Source: Auanema rhodensis (lineage: Eukaryota; Nematoda; Chromadorea; Rhabditida; Rhabditidae). Taken from it: DNA of 64,000 nt. The first letter of the stretch is position 1; each line of letters opens with the position of its first letter. The translations under genes were made by a program, and so were the position numbers. The notes under the pieces are model-generated. The model was not told where the DNA came from. It saw only the letters and a program-made list of their open reading frames with translations, and ran no database searches. Positions 31,901-43,827 of the stretch are shown here, in pieces. Where the stretch lies: NCBI GenBank assembly GCA_964057225.1, contig OZ059898.1:10726001-10790000 (forward strand), read 5' to 3'.

Positions 31901-34900
31901 TACTCCATTTGAAGGGATATAATAGGAAATTTCTTTTTTTTTTTTTAATAAAAATGATTCTTTCGGGAAAATTCTAAATCTGACAAAGAATGACATAAAA
32001 ACATCATCCTACTTGTTCTTTTTTTACATCGTAATAAAAATGAAAAAGAGCATAGTAATTATCAAAAAAATCGTTTAAATTTGATGAAATAATTGATAAT
32101 TCTTACATTGTCGAGAATTATTATAATATTCTTCGTTTGGCCTAGCATCAAATGGCCCATTTCGGACAGGAGATGTTCTAAATTATAATAATATCATAAA
32201 ACCATTTGAAAAATGAAAAAAACTAACCGATCAGTATTAGTTTTATTTTGAAGCAAAGAAGCTTGTCGATCTGTTGGTATCCTATAAGATATTTCGAATT
32301 AGATGTTATTATAATGAATGAAATGTAATATAAGCTTAAAAATGGTCTTTTTTTCGGTTAGAAGATCAGTCGGCATTTACTAGTAATGTAGTTGCAAAGA
32401 AATAGGAAGAGAGAAAGGGAGAGATGCAGATAGAGGTATAGTTAGAAACAGATATAGGGAAAGCGGAGATGCGTGCAATAATAAAATGAAGAAATGAAAA
32501 CGAAAAAAAAATAAAGATAAAGGGATGAAAGAGTAAAAAGGAAATACTAGTTCGGTCAGCAGCTGAATAGAGCTAAAAACTGCTAGAAGTCGGAAAATTT
32601 TAAATTAAAAAAAGAGTAAAATGTAATAGCAAATATAACATTTTAGTAGGTTAAACACTAAGTTTGAACTAGCAAATATAAATAAAATTAGAACCTGTGA
32701 TGAAGAATAGGACTTGTTTTCCGTTTAATAGGCAAAAACGTTTTTGCTTTTTTATCATTACTGTATTTAAAATAATAAGAAAAAATAAAGAAATCAAATT
32801 AATTTTCAATTGAAAATGAAAATAATCAAGTTTAACTATACATATCCAAAAAATGATATAACCTACCTTGAATCTCGACGATCAGCAAATGTTGTCGCAT
32901 CATGATTAGAAGTAGGAAATGAGGAATTGTTTTCCACTTGCCTAATTAATATATAATTTAATATTTTGTGTTATATGATAGTAATACTACCTTCTATTGT
33001 CTTGATTCGAAGCATTTCGATATTCTTCATGATTCCTATCATTAAGAGACCTGTAAATTAATATTACGTTGTTTTACATATCGGATGCTATGCTTTTTCT
33101 TATATTTTAAATTTTTTTTGTTTTTAATTTTTTACAAAAAAAAAAGAAGAAAAATTGATACAAACCTTGGGCCATTTGCACAGGAAGATGCATCGTTCGG
33201 TCTTTGCATATTTAACTGTCTTTGAGGTACAGATCCATTAGGCTGCCTTTGGTCAAGCTAAATTCCATATAAAGTTCTCAAATTCGAAGAAATAACATTT
33301 GGTTTTAGAGAATTCTAATTTAAAATTTAAATAAATACCTCTAACGTGGGTTGTCTTTGTAATGTATTCTGTTTGCGGTTCATCGGATTTATTGAGCCTC
33401 GATGTGTATTGGAAGAAGATGGACCAGATGGAACTTGACCATTTCCTTAAATTGGAAGAAAAAGTGTTAAATGAAATTACTTATTAATTGATTTTAAACC
33501 TTGTTGTCGCGATATCTGAGTTGGCTGAGAAGCTGGGGCTCGTTGACTAACAGAAGGATGATGATGTTGACTTGGCTGAATAGAGCAATATTAAAATGAA
33601 TCTTAGTAGTTAGTTACCTGCGGTCCAGTCATGCTCAAATTAGAGTTTGAATTCGACGGTGGCACTATGATCTGCGGTGTTGCTCCAGATATCGATGAAG
33701 CAACGCTGAAAACGCAGAATATTCAAGGAAAATGAAAGCAAAAACTGATTTGCTTGAGTGAGCAAGCAAAATCGAAAGTTTTTCCAAAGAGCAAACAAGC
33801 AATTAAAAATTTGAATCTGTGAATTTTTAAAATAATCATGAAAACATCTTACCTAGGACCCGGCTGCTGAGATGGACTAGGCATTCCAGCATTGCTAAGT
33901 TTTGGATATCGTTCCTCCTCCGGTTGAAACCATTTTCCCGTTCGAGCCAAAATCTGTTGACGCTTTTGACATAATGAACACGCCCAAATAGCCTGATACA
34001 AGAATATATTATTTAATTAATTTATAATTTGTTACTAAAAACAAGAAAAAAAACAGAAAAATTTTTTTACTTTGTTCTTGCTTTGAGCTCGCCCACCACA
34101 TCGAGCACAACTTCGTAATTGACAATAGAAACACTTGTGCCCTGTAATATAAATCTTACATGAGTTATGAAGAATAACCAAAATACCTATCCCATCAGCA
34201 AACTTGGTTTTCTGACAAATTTGACAGATAGCATCATCTTGGGTTCCAACCAAGCGTCGTGCAGACTCTTTTCGTTCATTTATTTGTCGCTCAATTTGGT
34301 CTAATTCCTCGTCAGCTTTTCTATAATAAGAATAAATAAGTAATAAAATTTGAAAAACTGTAATTATGTTAAATTTCGACCGCTTGCAAAAAGAGTTTGT
34401 CTGTAAATGAAATTGATCATTCATTTTCTTCGGCAATACTTTACATTCATGACAAAATTATTTTATCTTTTATGAAGTATTTTCATGTTTTATCTTTTAA
34501 AAAATATATTTTTATAACAAATATTATAGAACATTATGCCTTTCTACTTATGTAAATTACATACATTCTTCCTACACGACAAATTCTTAATAATAATTTG
34601 TTAGAACTAGGCCCGCATTATTTCGTTGTCTAATGAGTTTTTTTTCTCAAATTTACCTCTTTGTCTTCTTGCAACTATCCAATTTTCCCCTTTCTGAACA
34701 CCCAACGCTCTTTTTCTCTTTCTGTCTTTCTCCCTCTCTCTCTATTTCTCTCTCTACAATCCTTTTTTTAATTCTAGTTCATCTCTTTCTCTTTCCCCTC
34801 ATCACTTCGTCGTTTGCTTTGTTTGTAATTAGTCTCTTATGAAAAGTTCAAATTTCTCAATAAAATGACGACATAGATTGACCAAGAAAGTTAGAGAGTA

Positions 34901-36275
34901 AAAGACGATGCAGATGCACTACCCATAATTGGCTTCCTTGAGTACCCAACCATGGAATTTCATTTTAGTTTCAACTCGAACAAACAGACAAAAAATCTGA
35001 ACTAGGATAGCGCTCTGAGAACTATGAGTTATAACAAACTTCTTGATGAAATTTTAATTCATTGGCATAAGTAAGGACAAAGCCTTAGGTTGCTTTAGGA
35101 TGTAGTTCATCTCTAGTCTCATGTCTTCCTATGTTACATGATTTTACTTTTATTTTCCCGATTTAACTAACAAATAAAATTTTTGAAAAAGAAGGTACTA
35201 ATAGAAATGAAGAGAGTGACGCAATGAATAGTAAAAGAGGTGAGGACGTTTCAAAAGGACTTTTAAAACTTTTTGGATTCATAAGTGACGTAAGTGAAAT
35301 CTGAAGAGTGGTCCTAAGACACTCATTGCCTTCAGCTTATTCTATAGAATTTCGCAAAATGTTTACCAGAAGCATTTACTATGTCTGCATAGCTCACGTT
35401 TAGTGCTAGAAACTAATAAAAAATTATTGATTAATATGTTTTTAAAAAATCACCAAATGAAGAAGCAAACGTTGAAAAGTTCTCTGGCTTTTACTCTTAC
35501 ATCCATGCCGTCGTTTGTCAACGTTTACTCATCTCGATCTGGCATTTTTCAAAGTTTCTTTGCTTTGCAATCTCTCCGGAAGACAAATTTCAAATAAAAT
35601 TTTCATATTGTTTCAATATTAATAATTTTATATTTATATTTAAAAATATATTGATTACATCGTCATCATCATTTCAATCTTCATCATCTCTTTCTATTTC
35701 TTGGCATGTGAATATCTCTAGGTCTGTCCGTCTGGCTGTTTGAAGGCTAGCATCTAGCCATAGATATATACTATTCCGTCCATCATGGACTATAGAACCA
35801 GCATTGAATTTCAGACCAAATACATTCGTATCAAGTTGCTAGCTTCTCTCTAGCTCTCTCTACTCATCTGCATCTCTCAGTCTTTTTACTTATCCATTCA
35901 TTCCCTCGCACACTCTTTCCATCACTTTTCAAAATTTACCACCTTTATTTCCATCTCTTAACTCTTTTCGATCAGGATAATGGAACAATGGCGTAAAATG
36001 CTAAACATGGCGAAGAAGTAGAGGAAAGTTGGGTAAAAACTGAGTTAATTGGGAGTGCAAAGCTCATATAGGAGATGTCTTTAACATATGATTTTATGGA
36101 CAACAACATCAAATGTTTTTTCTTAACTTCTTCAGAGTAGTTCTTTTCAGTAAACTTACTGTGTCATTTGCACATCTTTTGATTCTTCTTCTTTCTGACG
36201 ACGCAGCACTTGTTCAATTATTTCTCGTTCTTCGGCTGATAGATGTGATAGATCAGGCATCATAGGATCTTCCAT
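24207..36275 (-). CDS. unc-10: RIM/UNC-10, presynaptic active-zone scaffold
   Basis: Active-zone scaffold binding Rab3, UNC-13 and calcium channels to prime synaptic vesicles (family knowledge). Exons, 5' to 3': 36275-36160, 34320-34187, 34141-34071, 33992-33853, 33705-33618, 33575-33500, 33445-33339, 33257-33166, 33050-32991, 32941-32867, 32760-32695, 32281-32228, 32177-32107, 31902-31710 (5' end uncertain), 30500-30391, 30267-30211, 28892-28777, 28674-28573, 28525-28426, 28372-28249, 28155-28073, 27986-27846, 27683-27622, 27553-27423, 26794-26680, 26603-26463, 26417-26339, 26286-26172, 26123-25996, 25946-25694, 25642-25461, 25410-25287, 24876-24798, 24751-24628, 24582-24443, 24401-24207. 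They total 4044 nt, in frame, 1347 residues. Domains: Rab3-binding helix (LSAEEREII); eight-Cys FYVE-type finger (CQIC, CFYC, CARC, CSLC); QIRSMSSSDEE segment; PDZ about 553-650 (GDEMLEWNGQPL); C2A about 732-870; C2B about 1170-1347 (TSPAPYVKVYL, DYGRMERKAFMG). The ATG follows a TTTCAG acceptor, so a 5' UTR exon or leader splice lies upstream. Confidence 0.95.
24877..25286 (-). other. 410-nt intron before C2B of unc-10
   Basis: Intron of the unc-10 model between the exons at 25410-25287 and 24876-24798; AT-rich, with nothing further recognised. Confidence 0.7.
26795..27422 (-). other. 628-nt intron inside the C2A-coding part of unc-10
   Basis: Splits the loop after LLPDRS. No exon or element is seen in it. 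Confidence 0.7.
28935..28973. repeat. (AT)n microsatellite
   Basis: About 19 uninterrupted AT units in an unc-10 intron. Confidence 0.95.
29178..29238 (-). CDS. unc-10: Candidate alternative first coding exon of a short unc-10 isoform
   Basis: In the intron before the PDZ exons, the minus strand has an ATG at 29238 followed by 20 sense codons (MALEEVTTHISDSNTMKKVK) and one extra G before a GTGAAA donor. The next exon (28892) needs exactly one incoming base; joining gives Ala-Gly-Ala-Val-Ser in frame. The product would lack the Rab3-binding helix and zinc finger but keep PDZ, C2A and C2B, the layout of mammalian RIM2-beta. It might instead be a chance ORF or a skipped exon; no upstream promoter element is evident. 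Confidence 0.4.
30501..31709 (-). other. 1.2-kb unc-10 intron
   Basis: Here the plus strand is strongly CT-rich at 30700-30880, opposite in sign to the neighbouring intron. Two plus-strand frames (31190-31399 and 31383-31613) have no recognised family. Confidence 0.6.
34321..36159 (-). other. 1.8-kb first coding intron of unc-10
   Basis: Separates the Rab3-binding start exon from the zinc-finger exons. Plus-strand CT-rich at 34670-34800 and 35850-35960. No nested gene is supported. Confidence 0.65.
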
Positions 36276-38570
36276 CGTTTTTAACTGAAATATTATTAAT
36301 AAAAACTTAGAATAATTCTGATATGTTGTTGTTTAAATATTTCATCAAAATCAAATATATGAAATGATTTCTTTCAAAATACTCTAAAAATAAGAATTTG
36401 GATTTTTCTATTAAAATGAGTATCAGTAATGGTTATAAATAATAGTTATAAATTAGTATATATTTGATTTTATACATAGATGAAATAAAAATACGAATAT
36501 TAGCAATATTTTGAAAAGGTGAAGTATATCGTTATTGAAAATATAGTATATTATCATTTAATATAATGATTTTCCAATAATTTTACCACATTTTTGCAAA
36601 ATCATTTTGTAAAACTAATAGAATATATAAACAATTAAATATGTTGTATATTAAGGATAATAAATAGAAGAAGATAATAAGAAAGAACGATTACAATTAA
36701 TTTCAATATTTCAGTTGAAATGCAAAAGTATAATATCACGTTGTTTTTTTTTTCAGAAAAAACGATAAGAAAATAGCTTAGAAAATATATATATGGAACA
36801 TCAATATGCATACATACATCGTCTATGAAATCTTAGATTAATTTGGAAATTAAAATAAATAAACGAAAAACGAAACAAACCTGTCTATGCTTCAAACAAA
36901 TAATAATAGAAGTAGTATTAAATAGTAATAAATATATAAATATATATATAAATATATATATGTATATGAAATTCTTGAAGAAAAGGTAGTAGAAAGACTT
37001 GGTCGCTCGAAGAATCGGCTAGAAGGCGACCAGCCGCTTGCAGTTCTCACATAGAATATTAAAATGATGACATCACTTACTTTGGAGGCGATGCCTGTAA
37101 AATAAAAAAGTTATGATAAAGTTGTATTGAAAATACGGCAATAATCAAGAGAAATTAAGAAAAGAATATAATAATAATAATAATTTGAATAAAAATATAA
37201 AAAATATCTTAATGAAATGTGAAAAAAATAGTGAAGGAGACACATTTGAAGATGTATGTATACACATGAACCTGACAACGAGAAGAGCTGAAACGACACG
37301 TATATGGTGAATAAGTGGTGTAATGTTATTGAGAAACAAATATGAAAAAACTGTTTCAATTACCGTTAATATTGGAAAATCTAAATAAATTTAACACTTC
37401 TCTGTTAAGCTCATTCTTTTAATCCCTCATTAAATAAATGCAGATATATATAAAATCTCTCACTCTTTCTCATTCTTTCTCACACACCTCTTGTTCTTTC
37501 TCTTCTACTGGGCTCCATGAGAATGAATAAAATTGAAAAAAAAACCAACAAACACAACAGATATCAAGGAGAGAGACAGAAATCAGGGACAAGCTCACAA
37601 AAAAAGAACTTGATAGATAATGGAGAGATACAAGCTGAAAAACATTTGTTGCCTAAAACATTGCAAAAAAAAAGAATAAACAAAAAACATATTAATTGAA
37701 GAGGTTCGAGGTAAGTAGATAGTGCAAAAAGGGTTCGAAGTCATGAACTGTGAATAGAAAAACTACATTTATAAATGACCATGCAATTAACTCGGGAGAT
37801 TAGTAAGACATGAAACTTTTCAGAATACATTTATAATTACATATCATACAAAATATAAATCAATATAAGAAAAGAAGTCGAAAAATCAGAGTTAAACAGA
37901 GAATTAAGGTAGCTTAAAGGGTAAAAGAGAAGGAAAGAATGAAGCAGTGAAGTAAAGAAGGCAGCTCAGAGTAATATAGGAGAAGGGTAGTTAGAGGGGA
38001 GGGGTGGAAGGAACTATGCGGATAGAATATGAAAAAAAAGAAAAACGATGAAGGTAGAGAGACATATTCATGAATACGAAAAAAGACTTGATAGAAGGAA
38101 GAAAGCTGGTTCTGATTAATGACGATGTCACTGCAAAAGGGTGGAAAGGAGCAAAAGAGTATGAGCTCGAAAATGGAAACATTGTAGACTTTATAAAGAG
38201 AAATAGCTCTATGAATAGATGGGATAGCTAGGAGATAAGAGGTAGTGCATGTGCCAAAATAATAGTTTCTCTTATGTTTTTTTTTGTTTTGCAAAATTAG
38301 TTCAAGTTAAAACGGAGAATGCATATGAAACTTAGGTGGTAATAACTAAAATCTTAAAATAATTAAACATAATGCATATAGTTAAAGAACTTGAGATAAT
38401 TTAAATAATTTAGAAATATAAGTAAGAGGGTGAAGGAAGCTAAATTGTAGATGAACAGAGTAGACTATATAACGAGTGTGAATAACGAAACGTATGAAGA
38501 AAGTGTTTTTTTAAACACATGAAAACTGAAGTCATATACGTATAACACGAAATATACATATGTGTGTGTT

Positions 38571-38574
<4 letters not shown>

Positions 38575-38617
<43 letters not shown>
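38575..38617 (+). repeat. (GA)n microsatellite
   Basis: About 21 AG units on the plus strand, preceded by a short TG run. Confidence 0.95.
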
Positions 38618-38620
<3 letters not shown>

Positions 38621-40104
38621 AAGGGAATAAAAAATTTTGTATAAAGAAGGAAACGTTGGTACTATTAGTAGCAAGTAAAAGAAAGAATGAGAGGGAAATA
38701 CATTTAAAACACGAAGAAGGCGAAGTAATGGACAGAAACGACAGATAGATAGACAGACAAACGAAGGCGTTAACGGATGAAGAAGATGCGGAAATTAGAG
38801 TTATTTTTAAGAGAGCAGATGCTCGATAACATTTGATTCAGAATAAAAAACAAAAACAAGATACTGGAAAGGAAAATACGAGCACGAGAGAGCGGGAGAA
38901 GATGTGAGTATAGCGCATAAAGAATGAGATGAAGAAGAGAAAAAGTGATGATAGAAGCACATATGAGATAAAGAACATTATAAGTAAGCTAAAAGAGAAA
39001 AAAAAATCAAAAAATGAGAAGTAAAGAGTAGATGATTTAACGTAAGATAATAAGTAAAATAAATTCTAATACAGAAAAAGATGTTACCAAACATAAAATG
39101 ACAAACAGCATAATTTCAAGTAACAGAAGAGACAATGAAAAGTCTTGCATACAAATTAATAGTCAGTTTGTATCAGAAACAACGAAGAATGGAAAGGAAT
39201 ATTCTTCTGAAATTAAGTAAGAAATGTAAAGGGGAGAAAAGAAACAAATGGAAGACACATGGAAAACGAAATATGCTTGTTGATGGTTTGGCGTAACAAA
39301 AATTGCAGAATGTAAACATGCATAAAAAGCCATAGAAACATTATATATTTCAATCTGAATAAACTTTTTCGAAAAGAAAACATTGCCTAATTAACTTTTC
39401 TCTCTGATTCTTTCTCGTCTAAAAGCTTAAATATAATATTAAATTTAACAATATCAATAGGCTAATTGTATGAAAAAGCTAACACACTAGATGTTGTTTC
39501 GTTTTTTAAATTTATTTGTGTTGTCTTTTGTTCTTGAAAATCGCATTCGAGAAAATTATACAAAAGTGATAGTAAGAAATAAATGCTGAATTGATTAGTG
39601 TATACTATACTTGTATATGTATAACTATACAACAGTCGGGTTTCATTTAAAATAAATTCTAGAGCTTCTAAATAGTATTATCTGTCTTGATTGACAAGTA
39701 ATGAATAGAAATAGATAATAATATGCTGAAAAAACATTAGAAAGCAACCGAAAAGGCATATAGTTGAATAGAAGATGAAAAGTCACGTAGATGCTTGGCT
39801 ACGTTATTTCCACGTATGCTAATTGCTTCGGACGCATATTCCACAAAAGAACGAAAATGCAAATGAAGCAGAAGTAGCTAGTATAACATTTATTTATATA
39901 ACATATAAAAATTATATGTATATTATACTATATTAAAATGAGAAAAAATGTAAAAATCTCAAAATTATTTCAACCGTCCTTAACTAAGGCTATGCCTTTT
40001 CTTCCTAGTGATTTTCTCTCTTTATATTATTTCCTAACTCTTTATAGATTTTGGTTAACTGCCAACTCTTCGTTTTCCTTTCTAGTAGAGCAACAGCTAC
40101 CTCT

Positions 40105-40114
40105 CCCCCCCCCC
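40105..40114 (+). repeat. C10 homopolymer
   Basis: Ten consecutive C on the plus strand, rare in this AT-rich DNA. Confidence 0.9.
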
Positions 40115-40825
40115 TTCACTCATTTTACTCTCCATAAAAACACAAGCTTACTGGGCAGTGGCCACAAAAGAACACACACACAGGTTCACCCGTATTCTGG
40201 CGGACTGCTAGATAATAAGCTGGAGACTGAGAAAATATTTGCGGCAACGAAAAAAATCAATGGTATAGCAACGAATGATGTAAGAGAAGAAACACGAATA
40301 AAAAATTGGAAAACACTTGAACTCTACTAGAAATGAGAGAGGAAGCTAAATAGCAGACAAGGTAAGGCATGGAAAGTCCGTTACAGAAAATGGATGTAGA
40401 ATTGAAAAAAGATGAAATAGTGAATGAGAGCAATCCAGAAAATGAGCAGCAACAGGCGATAGTTAATAGTTAGAGGTTGAGATGGTCAGAAGGAAATGAA
40501 ACAACGGACGAAAGAATAATAATAGCTTCTAAGGTAGAATGTATGAATGATAGACGAAGGATATAATAGAAGATTGTGGTAGATTCTAATAGAAAGAATA
40601 GGATAAAGGAAAGGAAATATTAAGGAATAAAAATTAAAATAGAGAGGAATTTATATCGGAAAACCCGAAATCAAAAAACGAAATGAAGAGAAAAACGAAA
40701 CAGAGAGCGGAGGCTCTCCTTCTTATATAAAGAAAACAAATTTTCTGTAGCATGTTTATGCAAATTAAGCTGAATCCAGCTCACGTATGCGTATAATCTA
40801 GCAAATACATGCATACATAGAAGCT

Positions 40826-40848
40826 TACATACATACATACACAGGCAG

Positions 40849-40880
<32 letters not shown>

Positions 40881-40887
40881 ACACACA
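40826..40887 (+). repeat. (ACAT)n followed by (CA)n microsatellite
   Basis: Four ACAT-type units, then about 19 CA units with one T interruption. Confidence 0.9.
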
Positions 40888-43285
40888 TAACTAAGGCTGA
40901 GTAATTGTATTTGGAAGATCGATAAACGACAGACGAGGGTGGAGCAGGAGTGAAGTGGAGGGAGGAGGGCAGAAATAGGGAAAAGGGATGAAGAGATAAT
41001 AGGAGGGAATGAGAGGGAGGAAGAGAAAATGACAAAAATTGAAGAGGGTGAAGGAAAAGATAGAGAGAAGGGAGTTGAAGACGGCAGAAGAAAAAGAAAT
41101 AAAAGGAGAGAGCATGACGAAAGTGGAATAAGAGTCGGGAAAGAGATCTCCCTCTCAGTCGGAAAGGAGAAAGAAGCATATTTCGAAGGAGAGGACTAAA
41201 GAGAGAGAGACAGAGAGAGATCGAGAAAAGCAGAACGAAGGCTGAGAGGGGAAGAGGAGGACTAGTGCGAGATTGGAAGGATCTCGTGCTTCTTCTTGTG
41301 CAACTACTACTACTACTTCAGTCTTGAAGCAGTTTTAGGTTTATCCGGGAATTGCAGAAAGACAGCTGGTGGTCAGCTTCTGATGCATCGTCGTATGGAA
41401 TTTCATCAACCTACATAAGTATTTGGAACGCTTTATGAGCGAAAAGAAAGTACATTTTACGAAGTTATGAAGTGCAGAAACAATAAGATGCACGTCAGAG
41501 CAGAAAATTATAGGAAATGAGGGTAAAAGCTATGAGTAAGCCATAGTGCCAAAAATCGAAAAATGATAGAAAATCTTTTCATAAAAAAAAGCTTCAAGAA
41601 TATTTGAAAACGTTGAAGTTAATGAAGTATCAGTTTACTTTTATCGTTTTTTCTTCTATTCCCTCTCTCCCTACCTCTTAAGGTATAATGTTCTCTCTGT
41701 ATGATTCTTTCTGTCCATAGCCTCTAATTCGATCTTATTCTCTATTCCCACTCAATTCCTCTCTCAATCCTTAAATATTCTTTTTCACTTATATGGACAA
41801 AGTTCGTCTCCAATTAAGGCGTCCTCGTGTTGTTCCACTTGTCGATTTCAGACTGCTATTTCCTTGCCAGTTCTAAAGCTGTCGTCGTAGTCTGCTAGTG
41901 TCCATCTCATACGCTTCAACTATCAAGATTTTCAGTATACTTGTCTTAGATATCTAACCTTCCCCACTTCTTTCAAATCTTTCCCTCATTCGTCTTTCTT
42001 TTCCTTATATCTCGCTAAGGTAACTCCGAGGTTACCCCTTGCCCCATTTCATATGTACCTTTTCACATTTACCGCATCTTTGTTGCGTAGTCGTTGTCAA
42101 GCTTTGACTGGATGGAAAAAATATTTTATCCTCCTCATTCATTTAAAATTTCTTGAATTTTCGTCTCAGGACCAAAATGTCTAACATGAATTCTAAATGT
42201 GTTCTTTTCTCAAGAAAAGGTGTAAGTTAAATTTGGTTATTATGACACGAAACGGGAATGGGAAGATGATGAAGATAGATATATTATATAAAATATCCTT
42301 TATAAATATGCTTATAACAAAAAAATCGATAAAAATATTACATAATAACAGAATAATGATCTTTGTTTCTAGCATAGCCATATGTAATATCTTCGAGGAA
42401 TATGGAAAATAAACAGATGTTCGTAGTTGACGATTATCTAGTCAATTCGTCACCCAAATGATCCCTTAGAACATTTAGAACAAATTATAAAATCACAACG
42501 CACATTTAATGTACATTTATCTATCTTCAAATGTAAGGAATTGATGTATATGGATATATGAGATATTCATATGAGTTTAATAGTAGCGCACTGTGGATGG
42601 ATAAAAACTATGAGAAATATTACTTTCAAATTTTCAATGAAATCAATCTAAGATACTTGGGTTTCCGAGTCAAAAAAATATAGAGCACTACTACGGCACA
42701 GATATAGTGAAAAGATAGTAGACAACTGGATAAGAAATAAGATTAGGCGGATGTTGGCCTGAAGCAGCATGAGAGCAAGTTTGTTTCAAATGCAAAAAAA
42801 TTGAAGATTTGAATGAAAAAACCTGACCGCACAAACTTAAAACACCATACGTTTGCTCTTTCTGAGTATCAGTAAAAGTTAAGTCGGATTCAGCTCTTAT
42901 CTGACACTGGAATTGTCTGTTTCTGTGCAGAGCTCTACCTCCACACCGACACAACCCTTATTTCCTCCGTTTTCTGGTTCTTAAAACATATCATTTTAAA
43001 AATTACAAAGACTTGCTTTCTTTCACTCTGCACTAGATCTTGAAGTATATATTGATGTAGTTATTCCGGGCCGAGAATTTCGGAAATGGTTCTAAAAGCT
43101 ATGCTCCACCGCCTCAATATTCTATCTACCCCCTCACCCTTTTTTCAGCACTCTTCTCTGTCATCTTCACTTATTTTCCTTTTCACGGTCTCTCTCTTTC
43201 ACTCTCTTTATCTTCATTTTTTATTTTCTTTGCTATTTTTTCAGATACATTTTTTGAAGTTGCATAAGTCGCTGTGAAAAAAAAA

Positions 43286-43295
43286 GGGGGGGGGG
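43286..43295 (+). repeat. A9-G10 homopolymer junction
   Basis: Nine A (43277-43285) followed by ten G. Confidence 0.9.
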
Positions 43296-43768
43296 CACCC
43301 CTCCCATAAGCTTAGCTTTTGCTCTCGCCATTTTAAGTATTCTATCAGATTTTCTTTTTTCTTCTTCTTTTTTTCCTGTAAGTTATATGAAGCTTGTACT
43401 AGACAAAATCTTATAAAATATATATATAAATAGTAAAATCAGCTAGCAGACACCTATATGTTCTCTCATATAATTTAAATATTTCAATTATAAATGATTA
43501 TTGACAGGTGTAGAGAAAGGTCAAAAAGTAAGAACATGAAAGAAAAACATGACGAAAAATGAAATTGCCTCATTGAGAATATTGTATATTGTTGTACAAG
43601 GAAGTAATAGAACGCTAGAATCTTTTTATGTTTCCAATGAATTTCTGATAACTCACGTTTGATGTAGGAAAAGAAAAAAAGATGAATATATGGATATACA
43701 TATGTGTGTATATAGATAGATGGAGATAGGGATGAAGAAACAGAGAACGAGGGAGGATGGAGGGGGGG

Positions 43769-43827
43769 ATGAGAGAGAGGAAGAGAGAGGAAGAGAGAGG
43801 AAGAGAAAGGAAGAGAAAGGAAGAGAG
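43769..43827 (+). repeat. Purine minisatellite, about 10-bp unit
   Basis: Five to six tandem copies of a unit like AAGAGAGAGG, the later copies with AAGAGAAAGG; flanked by more GA-rich DNA. Confidence 0.8.

Noticed and set aside
40671-41179. Frames rich in Cys-Val repeats
   Set aside because: Translation of the (CA)n/(GT)n microsatellite and adjoining purine tract.
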